A stretch of DNA of 64,000 bases from Amycolatopsis lexingtonensis (GCF_014873755.1 NZ_JADBEG010000001.1:622501-686500), one strand, 5' to 3'; positions 9,901-18,467 are shown, numbered from the stretch's first letter. A program made the numbers and translations. Notes: generated by a model not told the origin, from the letters alone.

Positions 9901-12900
9901 CCGGGTTCCTCGAGCTGGCCTTGGCCACCGGCGGGCACGTGCGCGACCTCGAACTGCGGGAAGTGCTCCCGCTGGCCGAGCACACCGAGGTGACGACCAG
10001 CCTGTCCGGCGGCGAGCTGAGCGTGCACGCCAAGTCCGCGGCCGGCGAGTGGGTCCGCCACGCCACGGCCCGCATCGGGACCGGCGGGACGCCGTCGCCG
10101 CCGCTCGGCGAGGTCGACGGGGAGCCCGTCGACGTCTACCGCGCGCTGGCGGAGCTGGGCCAGTCCTACGGGCCGGCGTTCCGCGGCCTGCGCCGGGTCG
10201 TGGCCGCGGACGGCCGCGCGTCGGCGTCGATCGCGCTGCCCGGAGCCGACCACCCGGCGTACGTGCTGCACCCCGCCCTCGCCGACGCCTGCCTGCACGC
10301 GCTGGCCGCGGCCGTTGGCGCGGCGGACGTCCTCTACCTGCCGCTTTCCGTGGGCGAGGTGGTCGTCGCGGGCGAGCCGCGCGAGGGCGTGCGGGTGGAC
10401 GCGATGGTCGCCCCGTCCGGCGACGGACTGCTCGGGAGCGTCCAGCTGGTCGATGCCGAGGACGTCGTCCTGGTCGAATTCCGGGACGTCTACTGCCGCC
10501 CGTTGCGCGACGCGGCGCTGGGACGGCTCCTCCTCGAAGCGACCTGGCAGCCGGCGGAGCTTCCCGTGGCGCCGGAGCGCCCGCACCACTGGATCGAGCT
10601 GGACACGGACCGCCTCGGCGATCGCGCGGTGCTCGCGAAGCTGGTGCGGGACGGGGAAACGACCGCGGTCGTCGCGCGCCTCGGTTCGGCGGGCGACCCG
10701 GATCCGGCGTCCGCCGCGCGGCTGGTCGAGACGCTGACCGGGGTCGTCGCCGAACTGGCCGAGCTGCCGGCGCCGCCGCGGTTGTGGCTGGCCACGGCGG
10801 GGGCGCAGGCCGTCCGGCCAGGGGAGGCGGGTGAGCCGGGGCTGGCCGCGGTGCGTGGGCTGGTGCGGGTGCTCGCGTTCGAGCACCCGGAACTGCGGGC
10901 GTCCTTGGTGGACTTGGACGACTTCGCGCGACTGGGTGATGAGGTCCGCGCGGATGCTCCGGACGACGAGATCGCGTGGCGCGACGGCGTCCGGTACACC
11001 CGGTGGCTGACTCGTCCGGAACTCGGGGAGGCGGTCCGCGAACCGGTCCGGGACGGCGCCTACATCATCACGGGCGGCTTGGGCGGCCTCGGCTTGGTGA
11101 CGGCGAAGTGGCTGGCCGAGCGCGGGGCGACGCGGGTGGTGCTCAGCAGCCGCCGCCCGATGGACGTCGGGGAGCTGGGTACCGAAGTCCGCGTGGTGCC
11201 CGGTGACATCGCCGAACCGGGGACCGCCGAAAAGCTGGTCGCGGCCGCCGTCGAAGGGGGCGTGCCGCTGCGTGGGGTGCTGCACGCCGCCGGTGTGCTC
11301 GCCGACGGGGCCGCGATCACCCTCGATGCCGGGGCGCTCGAGGCCGTCTGGCGGCCCAAGGCGCTGGGCGCTTGGCGGCTGCACCAGGCGACCGCCGGGC
11401 ACGACCTGGACTGGTGGCTCGTCTACTCCTCCGCCGCCGCGCTCTTCGGGTCGCCGGGCCAGGCCGCCTACGCCACCGCCAACGCCTGGGCCGACGCCCT
11501 CGTCGCTTGGCGTCGGGCTCAAGGGCTCCCCGCCGCGACCATCAACTGGGGCGCGTGGGGCGAGGTCGGCGCCGCGGCCGGGTCGGCGAACCCGGTGCTG
11601 ACGCCGCTCGGTACCGACGAAGCCCTGGCCGCGCTCGACGCCGTTCTGGCGTGCGACCGCCAGGAAACCGGAGTCGCCCGCATCGACGCCGGTACCGTCC
11701 TGGAACTGTTCCCGCGGCTCGCCGAACGCCCGTTCTTCAGCCTGTTCAGCCCGCCGAAACAGTCCACTTGGGACGGCATGAAAACCCTGCGGGCCGGGAC
11801 GCCCGAGCGGGCCAGGGCCGCGATCGCCGACCACCTCGCCGGGCTCATCGCAGACCTGCTGGGCTTCGCCGAGGTCGATCGGGACGTGCCGCTCACCCGG
11901 CTCGGGCTCGATTCGCTGTCGGCCATGCGGGCCCGCGGTGCCGTGGAACGCGATTTCGGGCTGCCGCTGCCGATTCCGCTGCTCCTGCGCGGCGCCAGCC
12001 TCGGTGAACTCGCCGGGCACCTCGCCGAGCAGGCCGGGTTCGGGACCGCCGCGCCCGTCGAGCGGGTCGTCGCCGGGCCGCGGGATCCGGCCGAACGGTG
12101 GGTGGCGCGCCATTGGCGGACCGTCGTGGGCGGGGCCGAACCCGGCGTGCACGACGACTTCTTCGCCGCGGGCGGCGATCCGGAACGGCTGCGGGCGCTG
12201 TTCGCCGCCGAACTCGACGTGGTGCCCGACCGGCTGTTCGACACCCCGACCGTCGCCGCGATGGCCGATCTGCTGCGGCCCGAGCTGGAAGGGCACGGGG
12301 GCGGGCCGGTGCGGGTGCTGCGGGACGGCGTCGCCGATCCGGTGTTCCTGTTCCACCCGGCGGGCGGCCGGGCGAGCGTCTACCGCGAGCTGGTGCGGCT
12401 GCTGCCGGAAGGGCAGCCGGTGTACGGGTTCGAGCGGATCGACGACGAGGACACCGTCGAGGGCAAGGCCGCCTGCTACGCCGAGCTGGTCCGCGAGATC
12501 CAGCCGGACGGCCCCTACCGGCTCGGCGGCTGGTCGTTCGGCGGCTGCCTGGCCTACGAGACCGCGCGGCGGCTCGGCGGCGCCGAACTGGTGTTCCTGA
12601 TCGACACCATCCTGCCGCTGCCCGCACCCGAAACCCCGGTGGAAGAGCTGCTGCTGGACCGCTTCGACCGGTTCGCCGACCACGTTTCGCGGACGTACGG
12701 GGTGCCGTTCTCGGTGCCGCGCGAGGAACTCACGCGCCTCGACGAGGACGCGCAGATCCGGTGGGTGATGGCGAAACTCGCCGAGCACGTGCCGGACCTC
12801 GGCGCCGGGGTGCTGCGGCACCAGTACGAGTCCTATGTGGACGCCCGGGTCGCCGAGCGGTACACCCCCGCGCGCTACGACGGGCGGGTGGTGCTGCTGC

Positions 12901-13100
12901 GGGCGCAGGACCCGCACCCGCTGACCACCGCGCTGGACCCGCGGTACCTGCGCACCGACGACACCCTCGGCTGGGACGCGTACTGCCCCGCGCTCGACGT
13001 CGTGCGGGTGCCCGGTGACCACGTGTCGATGATCGACCCGCCGCACGTGACGGAGCTGGCGGCCGCGCTCGCCGCGCGGCTCGGGACAGGGGTGCGGTGA
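6975..13100 (+). CDS. Pks13-like iterative/modular type I polyketide synthase: ACP-KS-AT-DH-KR-ACP-(carrier remnant)-TE
   Basis: This 2041-residue synthase should condense a FAAL-supplied acyl chain with a carboxylated extender. Domains in order: N-terminal ACP (about 1-70, attachment Ser30 in LGLSSRD); KS (83-500, Cys249, His382, His420); AT (about 593-870, Ser680 in GHSMG, His780); DH (about 930-1190, His965 in HxxxGxxxxP, Asp1104); KR (about 1360-1530, GGLGGLG from 1367, Ser1486, Tyr1499, Asn1503); ACP (Ser1647 in LGLDSL); a carrier-like segment (about 1700-1760) with no attachment Ser; TE (about 1765-2041, Ser1854 in GWSFGG). An N-terminal ACP plus a C-terminal TE next to FAAL and AccD is the Pks13 plan, but Pks13 lacks DH and KR. 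At the AT specificity site, where YASH or HAFH is expected, it reads GAGH (777-780). All catalytic residues checked are present, so a reduced alpha-branched acid is a reasonable product guess. Starts with GTG inside the FAAL stop. Confidence 0.92.
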   Translation: MNAAGIRAWLLERLGDVDADRPLHELGLSSRDATALAADLGRFVGRPLAPTLVWQYPTIAALATHLSTVESARIPEPVGETGEPIAIIGLGCRLPGGIESPEAFWRFLDAGGDAIGDVPAGRWETFAPAEDLAGVPAQGGFLDDVAGFDAAFFGITPREAEAMDPQQRILLEVAWAALEHAGIPPHRLRGSRTGVFVGLSATEYGSLTMTDVAGVDVWSGTGAAASIAANRLSYLLDLRGPSLTLDTACSSSLVAVHQAVQSLRRGESEIALAAGVNVLLSPGITAGFHRAGVLAADGRCKPFDAAADGIVRGEGCGVVVLKPLRAARRDGDRVLALVRGSAVNSDGRSNGLTAPNPEAQAALLRDAYAGIDPSSVDYVEAHGTGTPLGDPLEAGALSAVLGRDADRPLLLGSVKSNLGHLEGAAGIAGVLKVVLAMTHRRLPPSLHFRAPNPYIDFDGLRVVTEGTPWPRYSGTARAGVSAFGFGGTNAHVVLEEWPAAAFPPRVAAAGPQVFALSGRSDAVLRARAGELADWLDGSNVPLGAVAATLAHRREHLPVRGAVVGERREEVVEALRELAAGRGVAGQAEPEPSVVFVFSGYGSQWPGMGRLLVESEPDFRAEIDALDPVFRAVAGFSLREALDRDLPDLAATQLTLFGVQLALAALWRAHGVTPAAVLGHSMGEVAAAVVAGALDVADGLRVMATRARLLAELDESGAGAMAVVELSPAELAEFPEVAIAVYASATQCTVSGPADQVEALVEHAERLGRLARRLPVGGAGHSAAVDAVLGRLCEDLAGLTPGEAGIPCYSSVLDDPRERPAFDVEYWAANLRRPVRFSQALAAAAADGHTAFVEIAPHPVALAAIEQAGVLGLPSGSRRIDERTAFLTSLARLHVLGVPGVLDARPPAAPVELPGPVWRHERFWLRRPVRAGGGHPLLGVHIEHPDGGHLWRADVGTAVLPWLADHTVRGLPVFPATGFLELALATGGHVRDLELREVLPLAEHTEVTTSLSGGELSVHAKSAAGEWVRHATARIGTGGTPSPPLGEVDGEPVDVYRALAELGQSYGPAFRGLRRVVAADGRASASIALPGADHPAYVLHPALADACLHALAAAVGAADVLYLPLSVGEVVVAGEPREGVRVDAMVAPSGDGLLGSVQLVDAEDVVLVEFRDVYCRPLRDAALGRLLLEATWQPAELPVAPERPHHWIELDTDRLGDRAVLAKLVRDGETTAVVARLGSAGDPDPASAARLVETLTGVVAELAELPAPPRLWLATAGAQAVRPGEAGEPGLAAVRGLVRVLAFEHPELRASLVDLDDFARLGDEVRADAPDDEIAWRDGVRYTRWLTRPELGEAVREPVRDGAYIITGGLGGLGLVTAKWLAERGATRVVLSSRRPMDVGELGTEVRVVPGDIAEPGTAEKLVAAAVEGGVPLRGVLHAAGVLADGAAITLDAGALEAVWRPKALGAWRLHQATAGHDLDWWLVYSSAAALFGSPGQAAYATANAWADALVAWRRAQGLPAATINWGAWGEVGAAAGSANPVLTPLGTDEALAALDAVLACDRQETGVARIDAGTVLELFPRLAERPFFSLFSPPKQSTWDGMKTLRAGTPERARAAIADHLAGLIADLLGFAEVDRDVPLTRLGLDSLSAMRARGAVERDFGLPLPIPLLLRGASLGELAGHLAEQAGFGTAAPVERVVAGPRDPAERWVARHWRTVVGGAEPGVHDDFFAAGGDPERLRALFAAELDVVPDRLFDTPTVAAMADLLRPELEGHGGGPVRVLRDGVADPVFLFHPAGGRASVYRELVRLLPEGQPVYGFERIDDEDTVEGKAACYAELVREIQPDGPYRLGGWSFGGCLAYETARRLGGAELVFLIDTILPLPAPETPVEELLLDRFDRFADHVSRTYGVPFSVPREELTRLDEDAQIRWVMAKLAEHVPDLGAGVLRHQYESYVDARVAERYTPARYDGRVVLLRAQDPHPLTTALDPRYLRTDDTLGWDAYCPALDVVRVPGDHVSMIDPPHVTELAAALAARLGTGVR

Positions 13101-14677
13101 TGGACGAACTCATGCCGGGCACGGCGTTCCGGATCGCCGACCTCGCCGCGCGGCAGGACGAAGCCGTTCGGATCGCCGAGAAGCGGGCCGTCGACCGGCA
13201 GCACGCCAAGGGCAAGCTGACCGCGCGCGAACGAATCGGCCTGCTGCTGGACCCCGGATCCTTTGTGGAGCTGGACCAGTTCGCGCGGCACCGGTGCGCC
13301 GAGTTCGGGATGGACGCCAACCGGCCGTGGGGCGACGGCGTGGTGACCGGGCACGGCACCGTCGACGGGCGGCAGATCTGCGTGTTCTCCCAGGACTTCA
13401 GCGTCTTCGGCGGGAGCATGGGCGAAGTCTCGGGCGAGAAGGTCCTCAAGGTGATGGACCTCGCGATGTCGCTGGGCTGCCCGGTCGTCGGGATCAACGA
13501 CTCCGGCGGCGCCCGGATCCAGGAAGGCGTCGTCTCGCTGGCGTACTACGCCGAGCTGGGCCGCCGCAACGCGCACGCCTCCGGCGTCATCCCGCAGATT
13601 TCGATGATCATGGGCCCGTGCGCGGGCGGCGCCGTCTACGCGCCCGCGATCACCGACTTCACCGTGATGGTCGACGGGACCTCGCACATGTTCGTCACCG
13701 GCCCGGACGTCGTGCACGCGGTCACCGGCGAGCGGGTGACCGCGCAGGAGCTCGGCGGCGCGGCCGTCCAGTCCGAAGTGGCCGGCAACGCCCACCACCG
13801 CGCGGTGTCCGAAGAGGACGCCGTCGAGTGGGTGCAGACCCTGCTCGGCTACCTGCCGCAGAACAACCTCGACCTCGCCCCGGAGTACGCCGACGACACC
13901 AGTCCCGTCGTCACGCCGGCCGACCTCGCGCTCGACCGGCTGGTGCCCGACTCGCCACACCGGACCTACGACATGGCCGAGCTGATCGCCGCGCTGGTCG
14001 ACGACGGCGACTACACCGAGGTGCACAGTGCCTTCGCACCCAACATGATCTGCGCGTTCGGCCGGGTCCAGGGCCGGTCGGTCGGCGTCGTCGCCAACCA
14101 GCCGCGCCACCAGGCCGGCGTGCTCGACATCGACGCGTCCGAGAAGGCGGCCCGGTTCGTGCGCTTCTGCGACGCCTTCGGGATCCCGCTGCTCACCCTC
14201 GCCGACGTCCCCGGCTACCTGCCGGGCACCGGGCAGGAACGCGGCGGGATCATCCGCCGCGGCGCGAAGCTGATCTACGCCTACTCGGAGGCGACGGTGC
14301 CGAAGGTGACCGTGGTGGTGCGCAAGGCTTACGGCGGCGGCTACGCGGTGATGGGCTCGAAGCACCTCGGCGCTGACGCCGTGCTGGCGTGGCCCACCGC
14401 CGAAATCGCGGTGATGGGGGCCGAAGGCGCGGTGCAGGTGCTGCACCGGCGCGAGCTGGCCGCGTTGCCGCCGCAGCAACGGGAAGCCACCCGCCGCCGG
14501 CTCACCGAGGAGTACCGCGAGCGCCACGGCGGCCCGTACCTCGCCGCCGAACGCGGGTACGTCGACCAGGTCGTCACGCCGTCGCAGACCCGCCTGCACG
14601 TGGCGCGGGCGCTGCGGACCCTGCGGACCAAACGGCAGACCCTGCCGGCGAAGAAGCACGGCAACATCCCCCTGTGA
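13100..14677 (+). CDS. acyl-CoA carboxylase beta subunit (carboxyltransferase), AccD4/PccB family
   Basis: This 525-residue carboxyltransferase moves CO2 from carboxybiotin to acyl-CoA to make the extender unit for the neighbouring PKS. Both crotonase-fold halves are complete: the acyl-CoA site GGARIQEGVVSL and CAGGAVYAPAI in the N-half, and VPGYLPGTGQERGGIIRRG with KAYGGGYAVMGSKHL in the C-half. Position A416 corresponds to Asp422 of Streptomyces coelicolor PccB, a residue known to set acyl chain preference, so the substrate may differ from propionyl-CoA. No alpha (biotin) subunit is present; one must be supplied from elsewhere. ATG 13100 overlaps the PKS stop (TGATG); a GTG at 13097 is equally possible. 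The link to long-chain substrates rests on the AccD4-like position. Confidence 0.88.
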   Translation: MDELMPGTAFRIADLAARQDEAVRIAEKRAVDRQHAKGKLTARERIGLLLDPGSFVELDQFARHRCAEFGMDANRPWGDGVVTGHGTVDGRQICVFSQDFSVFGGSMGEVSGEKVLKVMDLAMSLGCPVVGINDSGGARIQEGVVSLAYYAELGRRNAHASGVIPQISMIMGPCAGGAVYAPAITDFTVMVDGTSHMFVTGPDVVHAVTGERVTAQELGGAAVQSEVAGNAHHRAVSEEDAVEWVQTLLGYLPQNNLDLAPEYADDTSPVVTPADLALDRLVPDSPHRTYDMAELIAALVDDGDYTEVHSAFAPNMICAFGRVQGRSVGVVANQPRHQAGVLDIDASEKAARFVRFCDAFGIPLLTLADVPGYLPGTGQERGGIIRRGAKLIYAYSEATVPKVTVVVRKAYGGGYAVMGSKHLGADAVLAWPTAEIAVMGAEGAVQVLHRRELAALPPQQREATRRRLTEEYRERHGGPYLAAERGYVDQVVTPSQTRLHVARALRTLRTKRQTLPAKKHGNIPL

Positions 14678-14694
14678 CGAGTCGAGGAGTCGCG

Positions 14695-15669
14695 ATGAAG
14701 CGATGGGCTTTGCTGGCGTTGTCCGCCGTGCTCTTGGTGGCCGCCGGGGGCGTGACCCCGGCCGTGGCCGCCCCGGCGGTGGCCGACGACGGGGCGAAGG
14801 TCGTCGGGGAGACCTGGGTGGACGCCCGGACCGTCGACCTCAAGATCAGCTCGCCCGCGCTCGGCACCACCGGGATGGTCCGGCTGATCGTGCCGGCCGG
14901 GTGGGCCGCGCAGCCGAGCCGGACCTGGCCGGTGCTGTTCCTGCTGCACGGCTGCTGCGAACCCGTCGACTACAAGTCGTGGGACCAGTTCACCGACGTC
15001 AAGGCGTTCACCGCGAACAAGGACGCCCTCGTCGTGATGCCGACCGACGGGCCGGCCGGGATGTACACCAAGTGGTGGAACTTCGGCTTGGGCAGCACTC
15101 CCGACTGGGACACCTTCCACACCGCCGAAGTGCGCCAGATCGTCGAACGCGGCTACCGCGGCGGCACTCAGCGCGCGGTCGCCGGGCTGTCGATCGGCGG
15201 GTACGGCGCGCTCGCGTACGCGTTCAAGCACCCGGGGATGTTCGGCGCGGCCGCCTCCTACAGCGGCGTGCCGAACACCCTCTTTCCCGGCATCCCGGTC
15301 TGGATCATCGGCATCCTCGCCCGCGCCGGCATCTACAACTACCTCCAGCTGTGGGGCGATTCCTTCGGGATGCGGCCGCTCTGGTCGGCCGCCAACCCGT
15401 ACGACCACGTCGACCAGCTGCGCGGCACGGCGCTCTACATCTCGTGCGGCAACGGCCAGACCGGGCCGCTCGACCCGCCCGGCCAGTCCGACGTCCTGGA
15501 GCCCTCGGCACTGCTGTCTTCGCAGAGCTTCACGGATCTGCTGCGGGCCAAGGGGATTCCCGCGACCGTCGACTACTACGGGCCGGGCACGCACAGCTGG
15601 CCGTACTGGCAGCGGGCCCTGCACAACTCCTGGCCGGTCCTGGCCGGCGCCCTCGGCCTGCCCGCCTGA
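14695..15669 (+). CDS. secreted esterase of the PF00756 (esterase D/antigen 85) family
   Basis: This 324-residue protein begins with a Sec signal peptide (MKRWALLALSAVLLVAAGG...AVAAPA, cleavage near residue 26). The alpha/beta-hydrolase core follows, with the oxyanion region FLLHGCC, nucleophile Ser166 in GLSIGG and a catalytic His300 in GTHSWPYW. Antigen 85 mycolyltransferases belong to the same family but have a different elbow sequence, so family membership alone does not prove acyl transfer to a sugar. GAGGAG precedes ATG 14695 and the gene lies 17 bases after the carboxylase, clearly in the same operon. An extracellular acyltransferase or esterase acting on the exported lipid is the likeliest role. 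Confidence 0.8.
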   Translation: MKRWALLALSAVLLVAAGGVTPAVAAPAVADDGAKVVGETWVDARTVDLKISSPALGTTGMVRLIVPAGWAAQPSRTWPVLFLLHGCCEPVDYKSWDQFTDVKAFTANKDALVVMPTDGPAGMYTKWWNFGLGSTPDWDTFHTAEVRQIVERGYRGGTQRAVAGLSIGGYGALAYAFKHPGMFGAAASYSGVPNTLFPGIPVWIIGILARAGIYNYLQLWGDSFGMRPLWSAANPYDHVDQLRGTALYISCGNGQTGPLDPPGQSDVLEPSALLSSQSFTDLLRAKGIPATVDYYGPGTHSWPYWQRALHNSWPVLAGALGLPA

Positions 15670-15699
15670 CCGAATTCCCCTCTACCGATGGAGGTTGTG

Positions 15700-16908
15700 G
15701 TGAAGTCCGTCCACGTGCGACAGCTGGTGTCGGCGCTGGTGAGCTGCTGCCTGGTGGCACTGGGGGTGGTGGCCGCGAGCCCGCCCGCCGGCGCGGCGCC
15801 GATCCTGCCCGGGCCGTTCGACGACTCGTTCTACACCCCGCCGTCGCCGCTGCCGGCCGGGAAACCCGGGGACGTGCTCCGCTGGCGCCCCACCGTCCCG
15901 CTGCTCAACGCGGCCAACGCCGACGCCTGGCAGGTGATGTACCTCTCGACCAACGCACAGGGCCGGCCGGACGCGGTGACCGGGACGATCCTGGTGCCCA
16001 AGGGGAAGGACCCGGCCACGGCGCCGATCGTCGGCTACGCGGTGGGCACGCAGGGCCCGGCGTTCAAGTGCACGGCGTCCAAGGCGATGGAGCGGGGGAC
16101 GCTGTACGACCAGCCCGCCATCAACGACTCGCTCTCGAGCGGGTACGCGGTCGCGGTGACCGACTACGAGGGCTACTCCCCGGCGACCGTGCCCACCTAC
16201 ATCACCGGGCAGTCGATGGGGCCGGCCGTGATCGATTCGGTGCGGGCGGCGCAGAACCTCCCGTCCGCCGGGCTGGCCAAGGGCGCCAAGGTGATCTTCC
16301 AGGGCTACTCGCAGGGTGGCGGCGGAGCGATGTGGGCGGGGGAGAAGCAGCCCTCGTACGCGCCGGAGCTGAACCTCGTCGGTGTCGTCGCGGGCGGGAT
16401 CCCGGCCGACCTCACCGAGGTCGCCAAGGGGCTCGACGGGTACATCGGGTTCGGGTTCCTCGCGTTCGCCGCGGTCGGGCTGGACGCGGCCTATCCGGAC
16501 CTGAAACTGGATTCGTTCCTCAACGACACGGGCCGGCAGCAGTTGTCGGACGCCAAGAAGAACGCCTGCGTCGCGGAACTGCTGCTGAACTATTCGTTCA
16601 AGAAGATCAGTGACTACACGACGTCGAACCCGCTGGCCACTCCGCAGTGGCAGGCGCGGCTGGCGCAGAACAAGCTGGGTGCGAACCCGCCGCGGGTGCC
16701 GGTGTTCCAGTACCACGCGAGCACCGACGAGATCGTCAACACCCCGCAGGCGGAGACGCTGCACCGGACGTACTGCGCGGCGGGCGTCCGGGAGCAGTGG
16801 AAGACCTACATCTCCGACCACGCCACCGGGATCTTCGCCGGCAACGCCGACGCCCACCAGTGGATCGTCAACCGCTTCACGGGGGCGGCGGCGCCGTCGA
16901 ACTGCTGA
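15700..16908 (+). CDS. secreted LIP-family triacylglycerol lipase
   Basis: This 402-residue exported hydrolase resembles the secretory lipase family (PF03583, Candida antarctica lipase A type). A signal peptide with core LVSALVSCCLVALGVVAAS ends near AGAAP. Nucleophile Ser204 lies in GYSQGGGG, and the late HASTDEIVN and DHATGIF segments supply the Asp and His of the triad. GGAGG at 15690-15694 lies 5 bases before GTG 15700, whereas the ATG at 15688 contains the site itself, so GTG is chosen. It sits 30 bases after the esterase gene and ends 4 bases from the convergent cutinase. Hydrolysis of host or environmental lipids, or turnover of the locus lipid, both fit. Confidence 0.85.
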   Translation: MKSVHVRQLVSALVSCCLVALGVVAASPPAGAAPILPGPFDDSFYTPPSPLPAGKPGDVLRWRPTVPLLNAANADAWQVMYLSTNAQGRPDAVTGTILVPKGKDPATAPIVGYAVGTQGPAFKCTASKAMERGTLYDQPAINDSLSSGYAVAVTDYEGYSPATVPTYITGQSMGPAVIDSVRAAQNLPSAGLAKGAKVIFQGYSQGGGGAMWAGEKQPSYAPELNLVGVVAGGIPADLTEVAKGLDGYIGFGFLAFAAVGLDAAYPDLKLDSFLNDTGRQQLSDAKKNACVAELLLNYSFKKISDYTTSNPLATPQWQARLAQNKLGANPPRVPVFQYHASTDEIVNTPQAETLHRTYCAAGVREQWKTYISDHATGIFAGNADAHQWIVNRFTGAAAPSNC

Positions 16909-16912
16909 GGCG

Positions 16913-17563
16913 TCAGACCTTCGTAGCGGCGAAGGCTGCTGCGTCGGCGGCGTTGTTGCCGTAGCTCAGGTGGGCCAGGAAGTTGAAGCCGCCCGCCTGG
17001 CAGATCGGATCGCCGCCGGCGCAGTAGTCCTTGGTGCGGCTCTGATACGTGCCGGTGACCTGGCGGCCGAGCGCGCGGATCGGGTTGCCGAACAGCAGGA
17101 TCGCCGCGATCCGGGGCGCGAGGTCGGCGGGGATGGTCGCGACGATCGGGCCGCCGACGACGGCGCCGTCGCTGCTGATGCCGATCGAGTTGTCGACGAC
17201 GTTGGCGCCCTGGGAGTAGCCGATCAGCACGAACCGCTGCTGCGGGCAGGCCGCGGCCTGCGCTTTGACGTGGTCGACCAGATCGGTGTTTCCCTTCTGG
17301 ACCGACGCGGGCTCGCCGAGGTCGGCCGGGTAGTCGACCCGGTAGCTGCTGAGCGAACGCGGGCGCAGCGTGTTCTGGACCGCTTGGTAGACGGGGTCGC
17401 CGACGATGAAGCCCAGCGTGCCGGGTTCGCCGGTGCCGCGGGCGACCGGGACGTCGATGTCGGTGCACGGCGCGGCGGCCGAGGCCGCGGGTGCAGCGGC
17501 GACGCCGAGACCGGTGACGGCGAGGCCGAGCGCGGCGGCGGCGGAAAACAGGCGTGTTTTCAT
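16913..17563 (-). CDS. secreted cutinase-family serine esterase
   Basis: This 216-residue protein has a signal peptide ending at ASAAAP (about residue 31) and a complete cutinase domain: Cys33 and Cys106 for the first disulfide, nucleophile Ser117 in GYSQGA, Cys181 and Cys188, Asp185 in GDPIC and His198. In mycobacteria a cutinase-like protein (Rv3802c, Culp6) is encoded beside fadD32-pks13-accD4 and acts on cell-envelope lipids. This gene is convergent with the LIP lipase, leaving only 4 bases between stops. Its own promoter must lie in 17564-17718. The native substrate (cutin, glycerolipid or a wall lipid) is not readable from sequence. Confidence 0.88.
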   Translation of the reverse strand: MKTRLFSAAAALGLAVTGLGVAAAPAASAAAPCTDIDVPVARGTGEPGTLGFIVGDPVYQAVQNTLRPRSLSSYRVDYPADLGEPASVQKGNTDLVDHVKAQAAACPQQRFVLIGYSQGANVVDNSIGISSDGAVVGGPIVATIPADLAPRIAAILLFGNPIRALGRQVTGTYQSRTKDYCAGGDPICQAGGFNFLAHLSYGNNAADAAAFAATKV

Positions 17564-17718
17564 GACTGATCAACACCTCTTCGCGGAAAACGGAGTCGGC
17601 AAGCGCTTTCCGGGTGTGCCGGAATCGCTTTCATCGGCAGCGTCGCAGTGGCCGCCGACCGCGGCAAGAGGCAATTCCGGAATTGTTCAGCGGGTGACAA
17701 TCAGTCCGTTGTGGACGC

Positions 17719-18387
17719 TCAGGTGGCGCACTGGCGCGCTTCGCCGACGTGGTCGAGCAGCGCCGGGTCGAGGCCGCGCAGCGCGGCCATGACGAAGCCG
17801 GTGGCCAGTTCGCCCGCCGCGATCGGGTCGACGCCGGGGGAGTGCGAGACGTGCATCGCGGCGCGGCCGACGAGGCCCACCATCATCGCGGCGAGCAGTT
17901 CCGCGCCGGGGCCGGGCGTCCGGCCCCGGGCCAGCAGGTGCTCGCGGACCCGGGCGAGGACGTGCGTGGTGACGGTGTCGGCCAGCGCGCGGCGCTCGTT
18001 CGACATCTCGTCGACGGCGGAGTCGAACAGCAGCCGGAAGCTGTCCGGGTGGGCGCCGGCGTAGCTGAACATCGCCATCACCGAAAGCCGCACCCGGTCT
18101 TCCAGCGGCCGCCCGTTCGCGGTTTCGTAGGCGGCGAGCACCCAGTCCCGCAGCGCGGCGACTTCGCGGGTCACGGTGGCGCGGAAAAGGGCCGCTTTGT
18201 CCCCGAAGTGCGCGTACAGCGTCGGTTTGGTGGAGTCGGCGCGGTCGGCGATCAGCCCCATGGTGGCCTGGGCGTAACCGCGCTCGGCGAACACGGCGCG
18301 GGCGGCGTCGAGCAGTTCGCCGTCGGTGGGCCGGGCGGCCGGGCTGCGGCGGGTGCTGGATCGATCAGGGGGACTCGGCCGGCTCAT
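17719..18387 (-). CDS. TetR-family transcriptional regulator
   Basis: This 222-residue regulator has an N-terminal TetR helix-turn-helix (residues about 22-68, ERGYAQATMGLIADRADSTKPTLYAHFGDKAALF) and a C-terminal ligand-binding helical domain. It is divergent from the PucR paralogue, and the 80 bases between them hold a 20-base palindrome that is the likely operator for both genes. It could control itself, the PucR gene or the cutinase downstream; the 155 bases before the cutinase are too long to assume co-transcription. The ligand is unknown. Confidence 0.88.
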   Translation of the reverse strand: MSRPSPPDRSSTRRSPAARPTDGELLDAARAVFAERGYAQATMGLIADRADSTKPTLYAHFGDKAALFRATVTREVAALRDWVLAAYETANGRPLEDRVRLSVMAMFSYAGAHPDSFRLLFDSAVDEMSNERRALADTVTTHVLARVREHLLARGRTPGPGAELLAAMMVGLVGRAAMHVSHSPGVDPIAAGELATGFVMAALRGLDPALLDHVGEARQCAT

Positions 18388-18411
18388 AGCGGTGTACTGT
18401 ACGGTCCCGCT

Positions 18412-18431
18412 GCTTTACCGTCCGGTAAAGC
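18412..18431. promoter_or_regulatory. palindromic TetR operator
   Basis: GCTTTACCG-TC-CGGTAAAGC is a perfect inverted repeat with 9-base arms and a 2-base centre. It sits 25 bases from the TetR start and 37 bases from the PucR start, inside the divergent promoter region. Size and symmetry are typical of TetR-dimer sites. Confidence 0.65.
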
Positions 18432-18467
18432 TCGTTCCGTTCGCCCGTCCCCGGTGGAGGAACCCTG

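Noticed and set aside
8097..13046. Very long minus-strand open frame opposite the PKS
   Set aside because: High GC makes antisense frames open. The translation is Arg/Gly/Pro-rich, with no known domain and no ribosome site, while the plus strand encodes a full PKS.
14695..15669. Calling the secreted esterase a true antigen 85 mycolyltransferase
   Set aside because: The elbow GLSIGG differs from the antigen 85 pattern, so only the PF00756 superfamily is supported.
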